Shown here: in pieces, positions 24,707-34,543 of the stretch
Layout of the letters: every line of letters starts with the position of its first letter
Position numbering within the stretch: the stretch's first letter is position 1
NCBI GenBank assembly: GCA_963971305.1
Contig: OZ020308.1
Location: forward strand, 25,821,275-25,885,274
Direction: 5' to 3'
Length of the DNA: 64,000 nt
Source: Arcuatula senhousia
Taxonomy: Eukaryota > Mollusca > Bivalvia > Mytilida > Mytilidae
Notes under the pieces: generated by a model
The model's input: the letters and a program-made list of their open reading frames with translations, nothing else
Databases searched by the model: none
Told to the model about the DNA's origin: nothing
Made by a program: the position numbers and the translations under genes

Positions 24707-27191
24707 TGTATATATCTTCATATGTCATAGCCAAATTTTTTTCATTTCATGTCTGTTTACAAGTTCTTTTCTCGTTTCTTATATCATTTGGAATGTCTCA
24801 TGCTTGAGAATGAATTAATTGTTAAAAGGACTCCTATATACATTTCACACCAACCTTTTTGAGATTTTTGTGAGATTTCATCACGCTAGTGTATTGTACA
24901 TACATTTACCTACATCACACACACACATGTACACACATCACACATGTTACCATTAATATTATGTGTATTTATTATCTCTTACCATCATTTTGTAGAGTTC
25001 TGAATTGATATGCATTCTGAATTTACATGCATTACACATACACACATCACACATATATGTTACCATCAATACATAATATATGTATTTATAATCTGTAGAG
25101 TTCTGATAATGTTCACACTGTACTGTTTTACCTCAGGGATAATTTATGAGTGTGTAAGGTGTATTTATATGTGTATTTATATGCCATGATGTATGAACAA
25201 AGACATTTTTGCCAAGTTTGTCAGTCATAATGTTATACATGTACATACATGTTAGGGTAGATCTATTATTTAGATGGATTGTAAATTATATATGACTTTG
25301 TATGTGGTTAAAAAGAAGCTTTGAATATTTTGAACTTTGCAAAGCTAAACAGTGATAAAATTGCTAGCCATAAAGCTATATCAATTTGAAAGATAGTGAT
25401 AATTGTTAGCCAGGTTAATCTGGAGTGTTGAAGGTATATTCATTTAAAAGATTGTGAAACATACTGAAAGATGTAGAATTAATATGATGCTCTGTGGCAG
25501 ACAAAAAGAAGATATGATATGGGAAGATATTCTTGAGAAAAAAGTGTGTATTATGGTCTAGTCTATTAGAGTAAATTGGATCTTGTTTACAGGATGCCGT
25601 ATTTCAATGTGACAAACTGGATGTTATTTTTGCAGTGACTGTACTGTGACTTACAAAAACATGGTTCTGTATGTGCCAATCCAAGTGCAATTTAAAATAC
25701 TGTGAAATCAAGGGAGATAATTGTTGTGTTCAAAATGTTGACACCTCACTTGCTTTGTCGACTTGAACTTTTCCCTTGAAAGATTATGTAAATAATGTGA
25801 CCAAGAAAGTTATTATTGTTTAATGTGATATTAATGATTGTCGTTGTGATTTAACATGTAAATAGTTCTATCTTTAGATATAGGTTTCTAAATATAGCCA
25901 TTGAAAAGTTCTAAAAATAGCATAAAATTTAATTTATAAGTAATGAAAGAAAAAATGTGTGATGTTTTTTGTAAATATTGTGGAATGAATGCAATATTTT
26001 ATGACTTTGATTGTGAAGAATAATTTTAAACTTGTTAGTTTGTTAGTGATTGTTGTTTAAGTATATATTTTTTTCTTAATTGAAAAAAAAATGTGCAAGC
26101 TATTCTTTCAGATAAGCACTTTTGTGATAGAAATTTGTGTAAGCACAATGTTAGAATTTAATTGAAATCCAAATTTTTTTTTACATGCTGTAGTGAAAAA
26201 AGATCCAAGAAATTTCAAGTCTACTGAATATTTCACTCAGATATTGTCATTTTGACTGGCACAGAATAACAATGTCAGTAGCATTTAACTTTACATAAAT
26301 CGATAATTTACCTAGATTAGTAAACTCAATGATCAAAATACCTTTTCTAAACCACCTTAAATTTTTGTTGTTTATACTTTTCCCTATTTGCACTCCCTGC
26401 TTTTTTTATTGTGAAGAAAGAGTTTTTTTTAAAGATCTCATGCAGTGAATTTTAGTCCTATCATACAGCAATCATTTTATGTTAGGTGCTTTGAATACCA
26501 TGTGTAAATATACTTTGCAAAGGCCCTTAGACTTTCATGTTATGATATATATTAGCTTATTAATGTTGTTTTATGTTTTTGATAAAAGTCTTTCAATTTT
26601 ATTGTTGTGCATATATTATTATAGAGTATGTATGAGAGATACATGTATTTTATTTATATTGTTGCTAATGATGTATTACATTTTATCTTGTGTGTATTGT
26701 GCTGAAATTTGGTACGAATGCTTCCAAACTTTGACTTTCGCTGTACAAAACTGTAAAATAATCATTTTGAAATTTTTCTTTTTTGTTTATGAAAATTATT
26801 TGGGTTTGTGTTACCTCACCAGTTTTGTTTATTTGTTACTATTTATAGAGCTGACTTAACACTATAATTTCTTCATAGCAATTGTTATGGACATTTTTAT
26901 GGTGCATATCAATTTTAGTTTAAGTGAGGGAGTTTGAAGGTACTTACACAACTTATGTACAGAAAAAAGTACATATTTTTTCATACAATTTTATCATGAA
27001 ACAACTCCAAACCCTTCCTTATGCTTATTGCTAATACACCCTTTTTAATAATTGTGAGCTTTGGAATACTTTAAAAATAGAATATATTCTACTTTGTATG
27101 TTAAGTACTTGAATAAGTTAAGGGCAAAGCATTTAAAATGGCCCATACACATCAATAGAAAAATGTGAATTATTTCATACCTTTGTAAATA
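24707..27191 (+). promoter_or_regulatory. Cluster of eight Pumilio-response-type motifs (TGTANATA)
   Basis: Sense-strand copies at 24707, 24895, 25240, 25787, 25857, 25970, 26503 and 27184, each 8 bases. TGTANATA is the known binding site of PUF-family RNA-binding proteins in 3' UTRs. That they act on ULK mRNA is inference and depends on the UTR reaching this far. Confidence 0.4.
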
Positions 27192-28755
27192 TGTATAGAA
27201 TTTCTTTTGATATCATATTCACAATCAACCATTGCTGTCTCATTTTGATTTTTGATTCTAAACATGTCCAAAAAAAACCCCAAATATAGTGTTATATCAA
27301 TGACAATATGACATGTTTTAGTTAAGAATTGTCTTATTAGGTGTTAAGCAATACTTGCTTGTTTTTCAACATTGTTCAAAAGGTTATAAAGCTTTGCTTA
27401 CACACGACAAAGGAGCCATTTGCTTTTCTTTTGTGTTTAGCATTATCTGTTCTTATCCTTTTAAGACTTTTACAATGCTTCCATGCTTCGGCTCCTGCAA
27501 AAATGTAAGAACTGTTTTACAAAACAAGTAAACGAAAAGAAAGCCTTTTTTCATCCTCAAACAAAAGTAACAATAATTTGTATTCTAACTGATTTTATAG
27601 TTACATTAGTACATGTAGTTCAGTATTATGGGTATTTTTAAGATAATGATTGTGTTATGTTGTTGTACTTGCATGATTTTTGTCTCAAATTGCAATAATT
27701 TGGTTAAAGTATTAGTTTTCAACATTTTATGTTGCATTTTAGCCATTTTAAATGTAAATCAACTGTATGTATCTTTTAAATATGTTTTATTATTACAAGA
27801 AAGGTGCTTTTAACAACAGGTTATACTAAATTGTACTAAGGTCATTTTAGATTCTAATATTGATTATTTGGCCTGCTGCAAAGTAATAATCATTTGGCTT
27901 AAAGCAATATTTTTTAGAAATTATTATAAAATAGTATATTTCCTATGATATTTATGCTACAGTAGCAGAATGCTCAACAAATATCTTTTTATAAAAGCTT
28001 GAACATATGGACAAATAATTTAGCAGAAAAATAGTGCAACACCACCTTTTCTTTGCAAATTTATGGTTTAACCTTTATGCTTCCCCCACATAAAATAAAG
28101 TATCAAAAAGTGCTCTAGATTTCATGTCTAGCTACATGAATTTGTTATAGATTCTTTTCACATTTATATAGATATTTGTTTTCAATACGTGAATTTCTGT
28201 AACTTTTTCATTAAAGTTGACTTCCAGTTTTAAAAAAAAATGACATAATAACAATAGTATAAAAGAGTTTTGAAATTAATTTTATCATAATTTTTTTATC
28301 TTTGTATGTGTGTTCACCAAAATTTAAGATTTAAAATATTAATATTAAAAACGAAAGAATATACACTTTAATTCTATGACATTTTTTTATCCAAAATTCA
28401 TTCAGTGAAATAGTTAACCCTCCCCAAACTGCTGTAAAGTGCTAAATTTGAAATCCATTATTTCACTTAAAAATGCTGCTCAAATACATTCCATTTTGTT
28501 GACAAATGGTATGGAGTTAAATGCAGAGTTTACAGAAAACTACCACATCATGTTAAGGGCTGAAAAAGATATTTTCAGTCCTTTAAAAAGCTGCTTAGAC
28601 TCACAATTGGGTAATCTCATTTATGTTATGTAAATGTACTTGTGCTATTAGTCATAATTTGTGTATGTTTTGAGAGAGAAAATATGACATGTTGGCAATA
28701 AGTGATATACCTCTCCAATGTCTTTTGTGTATCATATTTATTAAAAGTGATGTTG

Positions 28756-28761
28756 AATAAA
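28756..28761 (+). promoter_or_regulatory. Candidate poly(A) signal AATAAA for the ULK transcript
   Basis: Canonical hexamer followed within 40 bases by a T-rich tract. An alternative hexamer lies at 28094-28099. Known repeats resume about 400 bases further on. Confidence 0.35.
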
Positions 28762-29275
28762 GGTTAAATGCGTCTTATATAACTTTTTTATATGCCTAGG
28801 ATGCTACATGTTTTCTCCTGTTGTGCACACGTCATCCAATACTAAAATTTGCATTTAAGTAGCATGTTGTGACTCAGAATAAGAATTGGCATTCTGTCTG
28901 CCAAGCAAAAGTTGGTTCTAGATTAAGTTTGAACACCTTGATACAATTTCATGAAACCTATAGAAGTTAATGAGGTTACATGATTGGAGTTTAACCATGG
29001 GAAAATTCTATTTTAAAGCAGTGAGCAAAAATTGTTGCATGATTAAAAAACTGTTTGTAGTTTCCAAATGAAACCACCAAAATAAAAGCACAAGATATTG
29101 ATGAAATATGTTCCTCTTAAATATGGCAAATATTACAACAAATTTAAGTTTGTTTTTGCCTGCAAAAAATTGTGTTCAAATGTCCTTAATTCAAACTAAG
29201 TTTTGGAGACAATACTTTTCTTGTAGTATGCATAACTACATATGTTTGTACTAGCCAAATACCAAGTTTCATTAA

Positions 29276-29421
29276 ATTTTGTTGAGCAGTACAAAAGGAG
29301 TTTTGTTGAGCAGTACAAAAGGAGTTTTGTTGAGCAGTACAAAAGGAGTTTTGTTGAGCAGTACAAAAGGAGTTTTGTTGAGCAGTACAAAAGGAGTTTT
29401 GTTGAGCAGTACAAAAGGAGT
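29276..29421. repeat. 24-bp tandem repeat, 6 copies
   Basis: Unit TTTTGTTGAGCAGTACAAAA then GGAG. Because 24 is a multiple of 3, several frames on both strands are open; none is a gene. It grew inside a dispersed repeat whose unexpanded form is at 32630-32680. Confidence 0.95.
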
Positions 29422-29801
29422 TGAGTGGAAAACATAATTATTTAGGATTTTCTGGAAAATTCTAAGTTCAAAGGGCCTCAAATCCCACAAAAAAATTTCC
29501 TGTAATATATGCACAACTACATTTGTGTACTTACTATATACCAAGTTTAACAAAAATCCTTATAATGATTTCAGATGATTTATGCTGTCCAAAATGACAA
29601 ATGAGAATTTTCAACAAATGGGCATAACTCCCACAAAAAAATTGTAATGGGATTTCCATGGTAATACAAACAACTACATGTGGTCTACTTACTATATACA
29701 AGTTTTGTGCAAATTTCTAGGTTCAAATGACTGTAACTCCAACAAAAAATTGAGGATAAAAATTCCCTGGTAATATGCATAACTACATAATGTGTGTACT
29801 T

Positions 29802-30091
29802 CAGGGTTGCCACTATTTTGTTGTTGCAAAATTCAATTGTTTTTCCTTGATTTTTCAAGGGTATTTAAGTCATTTTCAAGAATGAAAATTGTGGACAAAA
29901 TTTCAGTCCCAAATGAAATGTTCTATGAAATAGTTCAATCATGAACCTCTGATAATGGAACTATCAAATTCCAGGGTTTTTCAAAGACATTTTCACTTTT
30001 TTTTCAAAATTCAAGGTCTTTTCCAGGACCTTGAACTGACAAATGGAATTCAAGGGTTTTTTCCAGGTTTCAAGGATGTGTGGCAACCCTG
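29802..30091. mobile_element. 290-bp hAT-like MITE nested in a dispersed repeat
   Basis: Ends CAGGGTTGCCAC and GTGGCAACCCTG are perfect 12-bp inverts. GTACTT flanks both sides (29796-29801, 30092-30097). CAGGG termini are typical of hAT elements, whose duplications are usually 8 bp, so the class is tentative. Confidence 0.75.
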
Positions 30092-31008
30092 GTACTTCCT
30101 ACATACCAAGTTAAATTGAATTCCGTTCCATAGTTTCAGAGGATTTATTTTGAAGAAAAAGCTATGCTGAGCGCAGCATGATACGACCGCAACCAGTTGA
30201 ACCCTGTATGTTGGAGGCCAAATATAGATGGTCTATTGCTTTGATCTAATGCGGCCCATGGTGGACTTACAAAGCTTTTTGACACATGCATCCTGCGGTG
30301 GACTTAAAAATGCATAATAACCCATATATATATTAACATCAACATTTAAACCCCAGATGCAATAAGAAGCTTCCTATAGTGGATATAATCATATTAAAAC
30401 ATATTCATAACAATTGGCCCTTTTTTCTCTAATAGTTAGGGCCACAAACCCCAATTGCAAAGAGAAACTTCCTTTAGGGAATATAAACATCATATTAACA
30501 TCCATAACAATAAACTGGTCCAACACAACTAAATTGCTTGTGAAAAACTATTTTCCTCAACAAACTTTTTAGAAATGGCGTCTTTTGTCCCTTTGACCCC
30601 TAATTTCCCCAAAACGGTAAGAGCTATTGCAAATCTGATTGAAAAACTCAGGCACCGATTTTCACATCGCCATAACATTATAGGGTTGTATGAAAACTTG
30701 TGTTATATCGATATATAGCATAACCAAATTAACCGTTTAGGCTCGTTTTTAGTATTATATTAAGTAAGACAGATTGATTGACAACAAACAAATTTTGAAC
30801 ATAATTGTACTTATTGCACTGTAGAGATATATTGTATTAGACATATTGACACAGCAATTGCTATAACAGGGTTATGTTGATCATCCATTGTTGTCTTCAC
30901 TGAAGAAATGTAATAAAAGACATCACATGCTCATAAACAAATGAGGGATTTCAATTTCTCAGATAAGTGCAGATGTGGGTATGAGAGATATAGGGCATGT
31001 TTGACATT

Positions 31009-31235
31009 CCCTCCCTGGACACCTTGATTATTTTTCCCTGGGTTGAAATATAAAACAGAATGTGGGTGACCTATGTTCTGTATGGGTCAATGATCTTTTT
31101 AACAAATAAAAGTGTACATTTGGAATAACCTAGGTAACATATCATATGACTACGTCATTACCCAGGTTGTTCTCGTTCTGCCCCAAGTGAGTGACATTTT
31201 TCCTACCTGGGACTCCCTGAATTTGAATGTCGAAC
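31009..31235 (+). mobile_element. MITE-like repeat with GTTCGACATTC ends, copy 2
   Basis: 227 bp, starts GTTTGACATTC and ends GAATGTCGAAC. Reverse-complement match of 19115-19356. Confidence 0.7.
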
Positions 31236-32034
31236 ACAAGCTTATTCTTTTTTGCTCACCTGACCCAAAATTGGACTAAATGCCACACAAGCTTATTCTT
31301 TTTTGCTCATTTGACCCAAAATTGGACTAAATGCAAAAAAAAATCAAATTTTTACCCATAAAAAAATGTCCATGCTAAATGTGAAAATAATATGGTTGCA
31401 TAATGACAATGACCATCTTTGAAAAAAGAATCTATAATTTCATGATGCACAGGGAAGATTTAAAAAAGATAAACAAAATGTTTTATCAAAAACATCAAAG
31501 GAAGATAATAGTTTTAAGACAACCTCAATTGACCTACCTAGCTCATTTTGCACTTGTACATAACTGGATTATGACTTGAGTGAGCCTTGCTGCTAGCAGT
31601 TTTTTTTTTTTTTTGTGAGGGTGTTTTATATGACCTGATTTTGACATGATTACCTTATTGGCTCTTCTTTGCTTCTCTTATATATTTATATACTGGTATT
31701 CTCGTGGCAGAAAAAAACTAAAGATTATAAAAATAAGTTTTAATAAATAAACATAAAAAGTAAACTGTGTTAAAAATATAGGAATTGTAGTGTACAAAAA
31801 ATAAATTCAAACTAAAATTCAACATGAATTGTGAGTTAATTAGAAAAACAACACAACAGATCAGAACAGGAAGTGTGGATTCAGACACATTTGGATTACA
31901 CAAAAGTCACAATCATTTACTGCTTCACATACATTTTTCGATATTTTTGTATCATACCGGTATATAAATCAATAATTCATTTCTAACATGATGAATCAAA
32001 TACTGTCTTGTTTTAATTCAGCCTTTACACATTA

Positions 32035-32222
32035 GGGCTGTTCCAGCAAAACATACATGGGACGGGGGGAAGGCAATTTAATTTGCTGGTATGGTTGGGT
32101 GTTAGAAACTTGTATTAAGTTCAAAGAAAATAAGGAAAGTTTAATAATTTGCTTCTATGGGTGGTACCCCTGTAGAAAAAGTGCCTTCCCCTGGTCCCAT
32201 GTATGTTTTGCTGGAACAGCCC
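32035..32222. mobile_element. 188-bp Harbinger-like MITE, TTA target duplication
   Basis: Perfect inverted ends GGGCTGTTCCAGCAAAACAT continuing ACATGGGAC. TTA flanks at 32032-32034 and 32223-32225, the duplication type of PIF/Harbinger elements. The inner ends carry GGGGGAAGGCA. Confidence 0.85.
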
Positions 32223-33312
32223 TTATACTTCAATATAAAATAGGTGAATTGCACAATTATTGTAAAGAACACATCAATAAATTTATATTTTTACCAATAT
32301 CTCATTATTTTCTATTGATACAATCTTACATGGAAGCACTTATCAGGAAAACCTTATTTCTAAAAACAAAAGTCTTGTAATGTTTCAAATAAACGGTCAT
32401 CATCAATAAAACAAGTACAGATTTCTTAAATTAATATAGAAATAAGACCTGTTTTAAAAATAGTAAAAGAAATATTGCAAATTAAAGTTTGTTTTTGCCT
32501 ACAAAAACGATGCTTTCCCCCATTTCCGCAAAAAGTTCTAAGTTCAAAGGGCAATTACTCCCACAAAAATTTGAGGATCATAATTTTTTGGTCACATGCA
32601 CAACTACATATGATGAACTTCCTATATACCAAGTTTCATTGAATTGGGTTCAGTAGTTTCAGAGGAGTTGAGCTGACAAACTTTGTAAGGGGCAGACGGA
32701 CGGACGGACAGACAAGACAAAAACAATATGTCTTCCCACTAAAGTGGGGGGAGACATAAAAATACACAACATATCCCACATCAATAACATAACCATAAAT
32801 ATATATCATATGCCTCAGAAAAGCAAGGAAGCACAAGTCTTTTAAATTCTACAAACAATAAGAAATTGTATTATTATAGCTTTAGTAAATTCTTATTGAC
32901 TCAATATTAGTGGAAATAATCTTAACTTCTTTACCTGGGTTAATATCTATTTGAATGGATTTGTATTTAAGAATCAAGTACACAAAGCATCAAGATTACC
33001 AACAAAAAAAACCCACCCTACATATGTGCTTAATTGCACTCAATAATTTCCTAATACATATGTGAACAGACAATATTATACACTTTTCTAATCTACAGCT
33101 GAGTTTTTTTTTACATCTCGTTATTATGTATTATTGAAGTTACAAAGGCTGACGCACATATTTTACAAAATAAAACAAGCACAACCCTGTAAAATCAATA
33201 AAAAACAGTTATTAAAAAAGTCCCTTATACACTTAACACATGTCAGTTTCTCTGTTGAGAAATTGCACTGGTTTTGATTATGGATTTATGAAATCTGCTT
33301 TTTATATTAAAG

Positions 33313-33735
33313 CATACATGTGATTCTTCCGCCGGGAGACGAAATCTCCCGACTTTTTGATCCATCTCCCGTTCTCCCGACTTTTTGTGTAATCTCCCGC
33401 TTTTTCAAGACATGACAAAATTTTAGTTTTATAGACCTTTTAATTGTTCAGTCTTAAAACATTTCCGTTGTTTTAGGGGGTTGTCAATTAGGTAGACGTT
33501 AATTTAACAGGTAAAGGTGTTAATTAAAGGTTTATTGCCATAATTGACCTGATGATTGTATAAACAGTTTGAGATTAATCAGTGAAGCCATGTATATTTG
33601 GCACACGCTAGCGCCCCCATTTGACATTGAAATGCAATTTTGATGAGCTTTGAAATTCTCCCGCTTTTTGGTCCAATCTCCAGCCAAAAAAATCAAAATC
33701 TCCAGCTTTCTCGTCACAGATCCGTCACATGTATG
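33313..33735. mobile_element. Repeat with CATACATGTGA inverted ends and CTCCCG motifs
   Basis: 423 bp. Inside, ATCTCCCGACTTTTT-like strings recur at both ends (about 33350-33410 and 33655-33710). Confidence 0.5.
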
Positions 33736-34387
33736 TTAAAGAATTTCTTTGGTACTTCATTTGTGATTTTGTTAATTTAGTTTTGATTACAAAAACTGAA
33801 AACAATGTATAGCTGAATGATCAATGGACATACATTTGTTAGTAAATAGCAATTGTTATTTAAAAACAAAACATAACAAAAACACTTTGTGTTGACACCA
33901 AACTAAGATTATACAATTATAAGAGAAAATTGTTATTTTCTAGTCATTAGGTTAGTGTTAGTTATTCCCCTGAGGGCGGATGCCCGATGGGGGATAACTG
34001 ATTTATACCACGGGACTGTAGAGGGTGCTAAATGAGAGTTTATGATAATTAATGAGGGGGGTCTTTCAGGAATTTAGCCTTATCTAATGAGAAAGCATGA
34101 TTAATGCAGGATATCTCGTTACATTTTATGACATAGTGGTATAACAAGTATTAGCAATTAAATCAATGGCGTTTTCCTTATTTTACAATGCAACATAATT
34201 GAATTGTATAGATTCAATAATTATTCTTTGAATGTATGAAATTTGTAAAGCATACTTATATAAACCAAACTGTATATAAAAAAACCTTTTTAATCAGATA
34301 TTGATTTTTAGTACAATCTAAATTCTATTATGAGATTCAATGATTTTAAAGCTTGACCCTCCATTCAGACATCTACTTTCACTTTCA

Positions 34388-34543
34388 TTATAACTCATCA
34401 TGTGTTTCTTCCTGTTCTGGTACCCGAACTGGTTCTTTAAGGAGGAAATCATAGACTTTGTATGGATCATTCTGCCAGTGTTTATGGAAAGAGACATGTG
34501 TCCTTGGTCTAAGGAATTCTGGACTATAATCTTCCAATCTGGC
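34388..34543 (-). CDS. B3GLCT last coding exon with HDEL terminus
   Basis: The acceptor TTTTAG precedes GCC. The frame reads [30 protein letters not shown] and ends in HDEL at TAA 34390-34388. Vertebrate B3GLCT ends in a KDEL-like REEL, so the retrieval signal is kept and here is canonical. A longer open frame on the same strand (34318-34656) is out of phase and not coding. ATTAAA on the minus strand near 34289-34294 is a possible poly(A) signal. Confidence 0.93.
   Translation of the reverse strand, partial: ARLEDYSPEFLRPRTHVSFHKHWQNDPYKVYDFLLKEPVRVPEQEETHDEL

Larger units (their letters stand above)
23784..28775 (+). other. Probable long 3' UTR of the ULK gene
   Basis: After the TGA comes about 5 kb of AT-rich sequence with no exon-like open frame and no dispersed repeat that I recognise. 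The introns and intergenic regions around it are full of repeats. AATAAA occurs at 28094-28099 and 28756-28761; the second is followed by a T-rich stretch. The UTR end is inferred, and shorter forms are possible. Short open frames such as 26479-26859 have no protein-like composition. Confidence 0.45.
28776..34387. other. Intergenic region between the convergent ULK and B3GLCT genes
   Basis: No exon-like sequence on either strand. It holds dispersed repeats (29160-29800, 30090-30230, 32460-32760), MITEs listed separately, a 24-bp minisatellite, and a palindromic CCCTGAGGGCGGATGCCC patch near 33970. The short 3' UTR of B3GLCT lies at its right edge. Confidence 0.6.

Noticed and set aside
26479..26859. 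126-codon plus-strand frame after ULK
   Set aside because: Composition is that of AT-rich noncoding sequence (Tyr, Leu, Phe, Ile, Cys), with no family likeness; it lies in the presumed 3' UTR.
29196..29553. Repeat-peptide frames around the 24-bp array
   Set aside because: They arise from a unit length divisible by three inside a dispersed repeat.
32057..32380. 107-codon plus-strand frame
   Set aside because: Half of it is the 188-bp MITE and the rest is AT-rich; no gene features.
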